64,000 nucleotides of DNA, from the NCBI RefSeq assembly GCF_009905545.1, contig NZ_JAAALB010000008.1, forward strand, positions 62,001 to 126,000, in the 5' to 3' direction. Every line of letters starts with the position of its first letter. The stretch's first letter is position 1. Made by a program: the position numbers and the translations under genes. Below, in pieces: positions 51,741 to 60,336 of this stretch. Below the pieces are notes generated by a model. That model was not told the DNA's origin and did not search any database. It saw only the letters and a program-made list of their open reading frames with translations. Source of the DNA: Cellulophaga sp. BC115SP. Lineage in GTDB: Bacteria; Bacteroidota; Bacteroidia; Cytophagales; Spirosomataceae.

Positions 51741-54572
51741 ATGCTTTTTTTGAAAAAATTATTAGGTGTCATTATTATTTTATTGGGAAGTGTTAGTGTA
51801 AGTTTAGGGCAGTTTACTGTTACTTCCCCGCTAAACCGTGCTGTTTATCAACGTAATAATGCTGGTGTTGCCACAATTACTGTTTCAGGAACATACGAAC
51901 AGCAAGTAGACCGAATTGAAGCTAGATTAATTGCTATCAATACAGGTCAAGGTAATCCTGGGGAATGGAGTGATTGGAAAACGCTGAAGGACTTTCCAAC
52001 GAATGGAGGATTTTCAAGTTCGATGACCATTAATCAAGGATGGTATAGAATGGAAATTAGAGGTGTGCTCAACAATAATGTTGTAGGAAATATTACTTCT
52101 GTCGATAGATTTGGAGTAGGTGAGGTGTTTATTATTGCAGGGCAATCCAATGCTGAAGGTCTGTTTAATATGGGGCAGCAAGGGGCTCAAGACGATAGAG
52201 TAAATACGTTTGGCAACGCCAATGACCAAATAAACGGAGGGACTTCTTATGCGACATTGAGTCCATTTACGCAACTAAGTGCCGATACCTATATTGCTCC
52301 TAGAGGGAAAGGTGCCTATTGTTGGGGAAAACTTGGGGATTTGTTGGCTGCTAGGCTCAATGTTCCTATTCTTTTCCTAAATGCTGGATTTAATGGTACT
52401 TCTATTGATTCTTGGTTTGTGACCTCTATTGGAGGTAGTGCATATAATATATATCTTGGAGGGTACTATCCTAACCAATTACCTTACAGTAGCTTAGAGT
52501 CAGTTTTACATTATTTTGTTCCATTGCTGGGGGCTCGGTCAATATTGTGGTGTCAGGGAGAAACAGATAACTTCCCATACAAAACATCCCAATTTGATTA
52601 CACGGCAAAACTTCAAGTTATCATTTCAAAAACAAGAGAACACCTTGGAAAAAATATTGCTTGGGTTATTTCACAAACCTCTGCTAGTGTTGCGCCCAAT
52701 AATTGTAACCCTTCCAATGCATCTGAGTCATGGGAGCCTGTATTGGCTGCACAACGCACTGTAGCGTCTAGTATGACCAATGCATTCCTAGGCCCCTATA
52801 CCGATAATATACAAAATCCCGGTCGCTCGGATTGTTTACACTTTTATGGTGATGGGCTATTACAGTTAGGACAAGCTTGGAGTAACTCTCTTAATGATAG
52901 TTTTTTCCAGAATTCAGTGCCACAAGCACCAACAGTACAGCCTCAATTGTCTTTTGCCTGTGGAAATAATACCCTGGATGTAACAATGCCATCTGGTTAT
53001 AATCAATATCAATGGTCTCGCAGTGTGAATTTCGAAAGTGCTATTTTCTCTACTCAACAAAAAGTAACACTTTCTAATGGTACCTATTACGCTCGTGCAA
53101 TTGACAGCCGTGGAAATGTGATGCAGTTCTCGCCCATTTTAGTAAGAACCACTAGTCCTCAAACTGTTACAACAAACCCTTCAGGAACTGTTGGGGTATG
53201 TCAGAACGATGGGTTGACCGTTTCGGCTTCAAATGGCGTTGCATTTCGTTGGAGTACTGGAGCCTCAGGACAAAGTATTTCTCTTAATAATGCAGGAAAC
53301 TATACCGTTACAGCTGTCGATAATTTTGGCTGTTTGACGCAATCAGCTCCGTTAACAACTTTCATGAAAGCTTCTCCTGCTCAACCAACAGTTAGTGCTA
53401 ATAGTGCCTTAGAGTTTTGCGCAGACTCACAGGTTACTTTAACATCTTCGGGACAAAATTTAGCCTATCGCTGGTCTACAGGATCCACTTCTGCAGCGAT
53501 TTCTGTAAATCAGTCAGGAGCATATACCGTTCAAACTATCAACTCGGAGGGTTGCTCGTCCTTTGCTTCCAATGCTGTTGTTGTAAAGGTCAATCCTTTA
53601 CCCACTACTCCTAATATTGTCCCAAATGGTCCAACTACCTTTTGTTCGGATACTAGTGTCGATTTAATTTCTTCAAATACAGGAGCTGTAAGTTATAAAT
53701 GGAATACTGGTACTACAACGAGAACTCTCAATGTTCGTCAAAGTGGAAATTATACGGTACAAACCGTAGATGCTAAAGGTTGTTTCTCTTTGAGTTCATC
53801 GCCATTAACGATTAAGGTCAATCAAATTCCTGCAACACCTATAACCTCTTGGAGCAAGGATACTGTTTTTTGTGATGGTGATAACACTGTGCTACAAATG
53901 GCTTTGGCGAATGGAAACTATCCTACTTGGGTAGCAGTGCAAGGTGGCAAAACAGCTCAATATCTCGTACAGAATCTTAATGTGACTTTATCTGGAACAT
54001 TTAAAGCTTTCCAAACGGATAATAACAACTGTAATTCGGCTCTATCTTCACCGATTTACGTAGCAGTAAAACCTACTCCTGCTAAAGTTTCGGTAGATGA
54101 AATTGTGCGTTATAGTCCTTATTCTATTGGCGTGGCTAATCCTCAAACAGAACAATACATTTGGACATTAAATGGTACGCAGCTAGACGGCTCGACTAGC
54201 CAAATTAAGTTAAGTGACCCAGGCGATGTTCAAGTAACAGCCAAAAAGCTTTATTCAACTCTGAGCTACGGAACGAAATTTTGTCTTTCTCCCGTTTCCG
54301 ACAGAAAAAATATACAGTTGTATGAAGATGGAGGCTTTTCAGTGTATCCAAATCCAAGTAATGGAGCTTTTACTTTAGATACTCGCTACCCTTGGGCAAA
54401 TCTTAAAGTTGAAGTGTACACCAACCGTGGTTCGCTTGTTTATGCATCTGATATAGCAACTTTCGAAACTAAAAAGGATATTAATTTAACACAGTTGCCC
54501 GAAGGTCCGTATCTGATACGAATCAGGAATGATAATTTTACGGCAACTAAACATGTACAAATTAATCGCTAG
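51741..54572 (+). CDS. secreted SGNH/sialate O-acetylesterase-like protein with T9SS type A signal, paralogue
   Basis: A 943-residue exported protein with the same layout as the gene before it: signal peptide (LLGVIIILLGSVSVSLGQ), beta module with the shared TSPLNRAVYQRN start, catalytic domain (VFIIAGQSNAEGL, ILWCQGETDN, SDCLHFYGDG), Ig-like repeats with paired Cys, and a type A T9SS end (FSVYPNPSNGAFTL to ATKHVQINR). The two proteins share their overall order and differ across the catalytic domain, so the tandem pair may have different glycan substrates. Confidence 0.8.
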   Translation: MLFLKKLLGVIIILLGSVSVSLGQFTVTSPLNRAVYQRNNAGVATITVSGTYEQQVDRIEARLIAINTGQGNPGEWSDWKTLKDFPTNGGFSSSMTINQGWYRMEIRGVLNNNVVGNITSVDRFGVGEVFIIAGQSNAEGLFNMGQQGAQDDRVNTFGNANDQINGGTSYATLSPFTQLSADTYIAPRGKGAYCWGKLGDLLAARLNVPILFLNAGFNGTSIDSWFVTSIGGSAYNIYLGGYYPNQLPYSSLESVLHYFVPLLGARSILWCQGETDNFPYKTSQFDYTAKLQVIISKTREHLGKNIAWVISQTSASVAPNNCNPSNASESWEPVLAAQRTVASSMTNAFLGPYTDNIQNPGRSDCLHFYGDGLLQLGQAWSNSLNDSFFQNSVPQAPTVQPQLSFACGNNTLDVTMPSGYNQYQWSRSVNFESAIFSTQQKVTLSNGTYYARAIDSRGNVMQFSPILVRTTSPQTVTTNPSGTVGVCQNDGLTVSASNGVAFRWSTGASGQSISLNNAGNYTVTAVDNFGCLTQSAPLTTFMKASPAQPTVSANSALEFCADSQVTLTSSGQNLAYRWSTGSTSAAISVNQSGAYTVQTINSEGCSSFASNAVVVKVNPLPTTPNIVPNGPTTFCSDTSVDLISSNTGAVSYKWNTGTTTRTLNVRQSGNYTVQTVDAKGCFSLSSSPLTIKVNQIPATPITSWSKDTVFCDGDNTVLQMALANGNYPTWVAVQGGKTAQYLVQNLNVTLSGTFKAFQTDNNNCNSALSSPIYVAVKPTPAKVSVDEIVRYSPYSIGVANPQTEQYIWTLNGTQLDGSTSQIKLSDPGDVQVTAKKLYSTLSYGTKFCLSPVSDRKNIQLYEDGGFSVYPNPSNGAFTLDTRYPWANLKVEVYTNRGSLVYASDIATFETKKDINLTQLPEGPYLIRIRNDNFTATKHVQINR

Positions 54573-54610
54573 GTATAGTTGTGTGGAAAGAATAGCATTT
54601 TAAAATATGG

Positions 54611-54657
54611 TATCAAAAAAGGCGGTCGAAAACTAATTTCGACCGCCTTTTTTGATA
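54611..54657 (+). terminator. intrinsic terminator of the second esterase-like gene
   Basis: A perfect 21-bp stem: the left arm (54611-54631) contains GGCGGTCGAAA and the right arm (54637-54657) contains TTTCGACCGCC then TTTTTT. It resembles the terminator at 27742-27780. Confidence 0.9.
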
Positions 54658-54750
54658 CTGAAATCAAGAAGATGAGTATTTAGATATATTGATGTCTCAT
54701 CAAATAGAATCTATAATAAACAATAATCGCTTATTCTCTCAATCTCAAAT

Positions 54751-55344
54751 CTAAAACACCCATGTGATGGATATCCTCTGTCCATCAAAAGCTATTTGGT
54801 TGAGGAGCTTGCTGTGCTTTACACCATGTTTATGGTGAAGTAAGTACATGGCACCATCGAATAAGAATAAGAATCCTCCCTGTAAAATCAGTGATTGTCC
54901 ATATCCTTTGAGCATTTCGGAGGAACTACAGCTCGCTGAGCTTTTATCCAGTAAATATGCTCCTGTACCGATATACACTAAGTCAAGCCCTGTATTGATG
55001 AGAAAAAGCTTTTCAATTTTCTTCTGTGTAACTCTATTTGCTTCCCAATTGTTGGGTAGATGTTGAAGCTGTTTATTTGCTTGCAGCGTACTAAGTGCCA
55101 CTAAGCCCCCATTCACGATATTCCAATAAATATTCATTTGATGGAAATACTTGACACTTCCTTGTGTTTGTCCAGTGGCTATGCCACTAGCAATCATATT
55201 CGCTGCTGCCCAACCTCCCAATACTTTCATACCGTCTTGATTGATTCGAACTTGCTCTTTATAAAACAAATTAGGGTCTGTTGTTTGTGAAAAACAACCA
55301 GACCCTAAAAGTACACCAACGAATATGGTAAGATATTTTAGCAT
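54751..55344 (-). CDS. hypothetical membrane protein
   Basis: A 197-residue protein from the ATG at 55344 (a frame open to 55401 adds 19 residues). The N-terminus is a signal-like hydrophobic stretch (LTIFVGVLLGSGCFSQ) that could include a lipobox-like GSGC. Three further hydrophobic segments follow: MKVLGGWAAANMIASGIATG, YWNIVNGGLVALSTLQA, and LFLINTGLDLVYIGTGAYLL, with a fourth near ILQGGFLFLFDGAMYLL. It resembles small Bacteroidota membrane proteins of unknown function. It lies downstream of the peroxiredoxin gene (67 bp), so they may share a transcript. Confidence 0.55.
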   Translation of the reverse strand: MLKYLTIFVGVLLGSGCFSQTTDPNLFYKEQVRINQDGMKVLGGWAAANMIASGIATGQTQGSVKYFHQMNIYWNIVNGGLVALSTLQANKQLQHLPNNWEANRVTQKKIEKLFLINTGLDLVYIGTGAYLLDKSSASCSSSEMLKGYGQSLILQGGFLFLFDGAMYLLHHKHGVKHSKLLNQIAFDGQRISITWVF

Positions 55345-55411
55345 AAGTAAAAGATATGGATGTGAATGAATGGTAGTTGTAAAAAATAAACTACCATTCA
55401 TTACTCTTAAA

Positions 55412-55882
55412 CTAAGCCAGTGATGCTAATGTTTCTTTTACATTGGCAAAATTTGGAACATCGCCAGCGCTTTCCAATACTTCAGCGTATTGAATAATAC
55501 CTTCGCCATCAATCACGAATGCTGAACGTTTTGAAACACCTTTGGTACCGAAAGCAAATGTATCGTAAATACTTTCATAAGCTGTTGAAACTTCTTTATT
55601 GAAGTCTGAAAGCAAATGGAACGGAAGATTTTGCTCTTCTTTATATTTTCCTAAAGTAAATAAAGAATCTACCGATACCGCCAAAATTTCAGCTTTAAGG
55701 CTTGAGTAGGTAAGAATATTATCGCGCATTTCACATAATTCTGCTGTGCATACGCTCGTAAATGCAAATGGGAAAAACAACAATACTACGTTTTTGCCTT
55801 GATAATCTGCCAATGAAATTTCAGCTTTCTCTGTGTTATAAAGCGTGAATGCTGGAGCTTTATCGCCTTTTTGTAATGCCAT
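55412..55882 (-). CDS. peroxiredoxin (AhpC/TSA family)
   Basis: A 156-residue thiol peroxidase from the ATG at 55882. ALQKGDKAPAFTLYN (N-terminus), the peroxidatic Cys in FPFAFTSVCTAELCEMRD (Cys about 48) and a second Cys four residues later are visible, along with SVDSLFT and KRSAFVIDGEG. The C-x-x-x-C spacing could allow an intramolecular disulfide, as in atypical 2-Cys enzymes. It reduces peroxides with an external thiol donor in the cytoplasm. Substrate subclass is not assigned. Confidence 0.9.
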   Translation of the reverse strand: MALQKGDKAPAFTLYNTEKAEISLADYQGKNVVLLFFPFAFTSVCTAELCEMRDNILTYSSLKAEILAVSVDSLFTLGKYKEEQNLPFHLLSDFNKEVSTAYESIYDTFAFGTKGVSKRSAFVIDGEGIIQYAEVLESAGDVPNFANVKETLASLA

Positions 55883-55997
55883 TTTGATAATTGTTTTAGA
55901 TGTGAAATCAAGCAAACCTTGATTTTATAAAATAACTAAGTGATTGCAAAAATGTTTTTGGATAGCTTTTAGCACTAATAAAAGCTCTTTCCACAAA

Positions 55998-58061
55998 TTA
56001 TTTGAAAAATCTCACTAGTAAGATTTCTATTGCCAAAAAGATAAGTGCTCCAATCAAGAAATAACGCCACAAAGCTTTTCCAAAGTTTTGTTCTTTAAAT
56101 GTTTTGACAAAATCTGTATCGTCAATTTGGTCAAAAACCTGTACGTTTTTCTGAGTACCAAAAATAGATTTTAACTCTTCACTCGAATAAAATTCCATTT
56201 GTGATTCGCTATGGTCATGATTGAAGGCTAAAATACGATCAACTTTTCCATTATTCATCAACTCATAGTAGCCTGATTCAATTTCTTGACCCTCGTTGAG
56301 TTGGTTTGCTTTAGGAAGTTCAATCGTTAGTTGCTTGCCATTGAGTTGCTGAATTGGAATTAGCTCAAGTTTTCCTTTTTTGAGTTTAAAGCTTGTGTTA
56401 GCATTGGCATTGTCTACTTCAAGTGTAAAAGTATTGTCTTTGAATGAATACGCTGAAGGTTCTTGACGCACACTAAGCGCACCGATTTTGTACATAATAG
56501 GTACAAATAAAGCATTTCGAGCAAAATCTCCCCATTCTTTGGCGAGTGGAGATGCCACCAAATATATTTCACCTTGACCTACGCTAGTACTGCTCAAATA
56601 AGGCATACCATTGCGAAACTGTAAGAGCTTTTCACCAGCAACTTGCCATGTCAAATTCGCCGATTGCGAAGGCATTTGTAGCATAGCACGAAGATTTGAA
56701 CTATCGAAAATGTCTCCAAAGAATCCCCCAGCTTTACTTGGTTCTGCCAAAATACTTAACTCTGATGGTGTGTTCGACTTAAGTTGAATATTACGAATAC
56801 CATATTTCCCCAAAAATGAATTATAATTGGCTATATCTGGTGCACTAGGAGGAATAATCATGACCGAACCGCCAGCTTTGATAAAATCTTGTAAACTAAC
56901 GCTCAAACTACCATCTATTACCTGTACTCCTTCGAGTACCACCAAATCTGCAGTTCTGATTTGGCCCACATCTACATTACTAGCAGAAATACTGCGTAAG
57001 ACAAACACACTATCATTTTCAAAAACGTGTTGTACAAATTTTTCTGGAGCGCTTTGTCCAAACAAATGTAATACTCGAATTTTGGGAGCAGCGTGCAAAA
57101 CAAAGTAATAGTCATTATCAAAGGTAACAGGCGTATCATCAAATGAAATTCTTCCTTTTTTGAAGCCTTTATCTTTTACAGTAAAATTAAAATTAGCAGT
57201 GGTAGTGCCATGAGCATCTATATTGGCTATGGCAGAGGCAATTTGTACTTCGTCGACAAATAATTTTACGGGAAGATTTTGTACTGCTCTTTCGCCAGTA
57301 TTGGAGAGTTTTACCGTCAACGTATTTACTTGCATTTCTCTGATAAAAGGAGTATTCAACCAAACCGAATCTACAAAAACGTTTTGGATAGCTTTGGCCT
57401 GCACAGGAACTAAAAAAACCGTACTCGAAGTATCTACTTTTAAGCGATTAAGAGTGCCAGCAGTACTTTTTTGAAAATCAGAAAAAAGAATAAATTGATT
57501 GCCACCTTGAGATTGATGTTTGGCTGCAAGACTGATTTGGCGCTTGAGCACGTTTTCGACGGTGCGAGGTGTGTGTGTATAATCAATCGTTGTAGTACGC
57601 TCTTTGATTTGTTGGGCATTATTCAAACTGTGTTCTTGTGCTGAAAAATCATTAGTAACCAATTGAAGTCTCGAACCCTGTGGAAATGCCGTTAACAGTT
57701 CTTCTACTTTACTGATTGCCTTATCGAGATAACTTTTCTTGTTCAATTCATTTTGCATCGATAAAGAGTTATCGATGTAAATACTCGTCAAACCAGCACT
57801 TTTAGCAATATTCCCTGATTTTGGTGTAAGAATAGGCTGCGCAAAAGCCAATACCAAGCAAATAATCGCAAGGATTCGAGCCGCCATAATGAGCAAATGC
57901 TTGAGTCTACGAAAAGATGAAGTGGTCGTATTAACGGCTTTTAAAAAAGCGACATTGGTAAAGTAAACCTTTTTGGTCCTGCGGAAATTAAACAAGTGAA
58001 TAATAACAGGAATGGCTGCCGCTAGCAAAGCCCACAAAAAACTAGGATATAAAAATTGCAT
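55998..58061 (-). CDS. BatA-domain (aerotolerance-type) membrane protein with VWA-like domain
   Basis: A 687-residue protein. The N-terminal BatA region has a hydrophobic segment (FLYPSFLWALLAAAIPVIIHLFNFRRTKK, residues 3-31) and a second one (LLIMAARILAIICLVLAFAQPIL, about 57-79). A VWA-type domain follows with a D-x-S-x-S metal site (YIDNSLSMQ). The large middle is likely extracytoplasmic beta-rich, and a C-terminal membrane segment (YFLIGALIFLAIEILLVRFF) ends the protein. Such proteins occur with BatB-E and MoxR ATPases in Bacteroidota; none of these is nearby. It may help stabilise the cell envelope. Confidence 0.8.
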   Translation of the reverse strand: MQFLYPSFLWALLAAAIPVIIHLFNFRRTKKVYFTNVAFLKAVNTTTSSFRRLKHLLIMAARILAIICLVLAFAQPILTPKSGNIAKSAGLTSIYIDNSLSMQNELNKKSYLDKAISKVEELLTAFPQGSRLQLVTNDFSAQEHSLNNAQQIKERTTTIDYTHTPRTVENVLKRQISLAAKHQSQGGNQFILFSDFQKSTAGTLNRLKVDTSSTVFLVPVQAKAIQNVFVDSVWLNTPFIREMQVNTLTVKLSNTGERAVQNLPVKLFVDEVQIASAIANIDAHGTTTANFNFTVKDKGFKKGRISFDDTPVTFDNDYYFVLHAAPKIRVLHLFGQSAPEKFVQHVFENDSVFVLRSISASNVDVGQIRTADLVVLEGVQVIDGSLSVSLQDFIKAGGSVMIIPPSAPDIANYNSFLGKYGIRNIQLKSNTPSELSILAEPSKAGGFFGDIFDSSNLRAMLQMPSQSANLTWQVAGEKLLQFRNGMPYLSSTSVGQGEIYLVASPLAKEWGDFARNALFVPIMYKIGALSVRQEPSAYSFKDNTFTLEVDNANANTSFKLKKGKLELIPIQQLNGKQLTIELPKANQLNEGQEIESGYYELMNNGKVDRILAFNHDHSESQMEFYSSEELKSIFGTQKNVQVFDQIDDTDFVKTFKEQNFGKALWRYFLIGALIFLAIEILLVRFFK

Positions 58062-58186
58062 GTACGAAATATAGGTCTTATTTCAGGGTTTTAGTTTGAC
58101 AACGATAGATGCTCAAAAAAATTTGCTAAGCAAGCACTTCGTTACATTCTTGAAGGGTAATGTTTTGAATATTATCATAAAACTAC

Positions 58187-58224
58187 AAAAAAGCCCTCAT
58201 TGATTTATCTCAATGAGGGCTTTT
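58187..58224 (-). terminator. terminator of greA
   Basis: On the minus strand, the stem of TCAATGAGGGC (58210-58220) and GCCCTCATTGA (58193-58203) is followed by six T (58187-58192). It lies 73 bp after the greA stop. Confidence 0.88.
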
Positions 58225-58296
58225 GCAAAATTTATTCCAAAATATTTATGGACTTTTCGCTAGATTAAAAGCTTAGAGGAAGTAAAGCAGAGAATA

Positions 58297-58770
58297 TTAG
58301 CGAGAAATTTCCAAAATATCGAATTCTAGTTTTCCAGCAGGAGCAGTGATTTCGGCAACATCACCTACTTTTTTACCAAATAAACCTTTTCCAAATGGCG
58401 AAGAAATAGAGATTTTAAAAGCCTTTAAATCAGCTTCTTCTTCCGATACAATCGTGTAAGTTACTTCCATTCCATTACGACGATTTTTGATTTTTACCTT
58501 CGATAGAATAGAGACTTTAGAAATATCAATAGTAGATTCGTCTAAAGCACGTGCATTAGCCACGATTTCTTCCATTTTAGAAATCTTTAATTCCAATAAT
58601 CCTTGTGCATCTTTGGCCGCATCATACTCCGCATTTTCACTGAGATCACCTTTGTCACGAGCTTCAGCAATTTGTTTAGCCATATCTGCACGCCCCTGAA
58701 TTTTAAGGTAATGAAGTTCTGCTCTTAGCTCATCAAGTTTTTCCTGCGTATAATACTGTACCTTTGCCAT
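58297..58770 (-). CDS. greA: transcription elongation factor GreA
   Basis: A 157-residue factor that rescues backtracked RNA polymerase by helping it cut the 3' RNA end. The N-terminal coiled coil (TQEKLDELRAELHYLKIQGR then EARDKGDLSENAEYDAAKDAQ) carries the conserved acidic tip residues D and E in the GDLSENAEY motif. The C-terminal FKBP-like domain ends in SPFGKGLFGKKVGDV. All expected parts are present. Its leader is about 230 nt, with a promoter, a small ORF and an intrinsic terminator; see separate entries. Confidence 0.95.
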   Translation of the reverse strand: MAKVQYYTQEKLDELRAELHYLKIQGRADMAKQIAEARDKGDLSENAEYDAAKDAQGLLELKISKMEEIVANARALDESTIDISKVSILSKVKIKNRRNGMEVTYTIVSEEEADLKAFKISISSPFGKGLFGKKVGDVAEITAPAGKLEFDILEISR

Positions 58771-58891
58771 ACTTTTCTGCTATGTTTAAAATGTTTTAGA
58801 CTGATTTGGTGGTGAATACAAAAAAAATTACTGACAATTTCTTGCCAGCAAAAAGACGGAATTCCCAATTAAAGTTTCAACTCAGACAAAT

Positions 58892-58917
58892 AAAAAAGAA
58901 CGGCTTCTGACCGTTCT
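58892..58917 (-). terminator. intrinsic terminator inside the greA leader
   Basis: On the minus strand AGAACGG (58917-58911) pairs with CCGTTCT (58903-58897), and the T-run is 58897-58892. It lies about 120 nt before the greA start codon and about 85 nt after the predicted transcript start, so it should end or limit the leader transcript before greA. Confidence 0.75.
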
Positions 58918-58950
58918 ACAAGATTTTAAGACCTTTGTAGAAAATCGAAG

Positions 58951-58986
58951 TTATATTTGTGCCGTTATTGCTTGTGTTCTTTTCAT
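58951..58986 (-). CDS. small ORF in the greA leader (11 codons)
   Basis: The minus strand reads MKRTQAITAQI then TAA. The ATG lies about 14-20 nt after the predicted transcript start and no clear ribosome-binding site precedes it. It has no special residue bias. A six-base part of it (58961-58966) can pair with the 3' arm of the terminator. It may be a leader peptide or chance. Confidence 0.35.
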   Translation of the reverse strand: MKRTQAITAQI

Positions 58987-59005
58987 TTTGTGTGAATTGA
59001 GATTA

Positions 59006-59036
59006 CAAAGATAGCTTATTTTTACGCTTTTTCAAA
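59006..59036 (-). promoter_or_regulatory. promoter of greA
   Basis: On the minus strand TTTG (59036-59033), 19-bp spacer, TATCTTTG (59013-59006), consensus in all parts. Transcription should start near 59000. Confidence 0.8.
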
Positions 59037-59197
59037 AAAGAAATACATTTTGTGTTTTTAAAAGAATAAATATAACTACCTGTTTTTAACCCTGTTTTTC
59101 ATTAACGAAACTTGATGATAAATTGTTTTATAAAATGTGAAAAGAGGCTATCAAAAAGCGTTTTAGATTTTTGAGAAAAATAGACAATCAAAAAAAT

Positions 59198-60121
59198 ATG
59201 AGAATTATATTCATGGGTACGCCCGAATTTGCGGTAGAAAGTTTAAGGATTTTGGTAGACAATGGTTGTGAGGTAGTGGCTGTGGTAACAGCTCCAGATA
59301 AGCCTATTGGTCGTGGACAAAAATTGGGTATGTCGGCTGTGAAAGAATATGTATTGAACAATGCACCACACATTCCGATTCTACAACCTGAAAAGTTGAA
59401 AGCACCTGCATTTTTGGAAGAACTCAAAAGTTATCAGGCAGATTTACAAATTGTAGTTGCTTTTCGAATGTTACCAGAAGTGGTTTGGCAAATGCCACCT
59501 TTGGGTACATTTAACTTACATGGTTCATTGTTGCCTCAGTATCGTGGCGCTGCTCCAATCAACTGGGCCATTATTAACGGAGAAAAAGAAACGGGTGTGA
59601 CTACCTTCTTTTTGAAACATGAAATAGATACAGGTTCTGTGATTTTTCAAGAAAAAGAACCTATTCATGAAGACGATAACGTTGGTACTGTCTATGAGAG
59701 ATTGATGCATACAGGTGCGGAACTGGTTCTCAAAACGGTACGTGCTATCGAGTCGGGGAGTTATCCTCAAGACCCTCAAAACGAAAATCAAGTATTACAT
59801 CATGCACCGAAGATTTTTAAAGAAACCTGCCAGATTGATTGGGAAAAACCTGCTAAAGTAGTGTACGATTTTGTACGTGGTTTGTCGCCTTATCCTGCCG
59901 CATGGACTTTCCTAGGTGATAAGTCTTGTAAAGTTTATAAAACAAGTATTGTGACTGATTTTGAATCCAACGAGGATATTCCAGTTGGGCAGTGGGTAAG
60001 TGATCATAAAAGCTATCTTTATTTTAAATGTGCAGAAGGTTGGCTAGCCATTGAGGAGCTTCAATTAGAAATGAAGAAGCGTATGGGTATTCAAGATTTC
60101 TTGAGAGGATATAAGTTGTAA
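59198..60121 (+). CDS. fmt: methionyl-tRNA formyltransferase
   Basis: A 307-residue enzyme that formylates initiator Met-tRNA with 10-formyl-tetrahydrofolate. MRIIFMGTPEFAVESL is the N-terminus, FNLHGSLLPQYRGAAPINWAI holds the catalytic Asn-His region, and HEIDTGSVIFQE follows. The C-terminal beta-barrel binds tRNA. The ATG at 59198 is used; a TTG nine codons upstream is in frame. The peptide deformylase gene, its functional partner, is 2.5 kb away on the opposite strand. Confidence 0.95.
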   Translation: MRIIFMGTPEFAVESLRILVDNGCEVVAVVTAPDKPIGRGQKLGMSAVKEYVLNNAPHIPILQPEKLKAPAFLEELKSYQADLQIVVAFRMLPEVVWQMPPLGTFNLHGSLLPQYRGAAPINWAIINGEKETGVTTFFLKHEIDTGSVIFQEKEPIHEDDNVGTVYERLMHTGAELVLKTVRAIESGSYPQDPQNENQVLHHAPKIFKETCQIDWEKPAKVVYDFVRGLSPYPAAWTFLGDKSCKVYKTSIVTDFESNEDIPVGQWVSDHKSYLYFKCAEGWLAIEELQLEMKKRMGIQDFLRGYKL

Positions 60122-60206
60122 GTGTGCTGTTATATAAATAGTTAACAAAAGTTTTATCTTAAAAAGGTTGTTTACGGTGATAAAGCGTCTTACATTTGCA
60201 AGACAT

Positions 60207-60228
60207 AAAGTTATGCAAGCATAACTTT
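60207..60228. repeat. perfect 10-bp hairpin after fmt
   Basis: AAAGTTATGC (60207-60216), AA loop, GCATAACTTT (60219-60228). The hairpin may be a terminator for fmt; a short T-run (GATTTTTCC) follows at about 60232. Confidence 0.5.
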
Positions 60229-60290
60229 GAGGATTTTTCCTCTGCTTAATTCACTAATTTTAGCGATAAATACCTAATTACACTAGGCTC

Positions 60291-60322
60291 AACTTTGTCA
60301 AAGTGTAGTCTTTGACAAAGTT
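60291..60322. terminator. hairpin between convergent fmt and M15 peptidase genes
   Basis: AACTTTGTCAAAG (60291-60303) is the reverse complement of CTTTGACAAAGTT (60310-60322), a perfect 13-bp stem with a six-base loop. Confidence 0.65.
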
Positions 60323-60336
60323 GTAAAGCCATTCCG

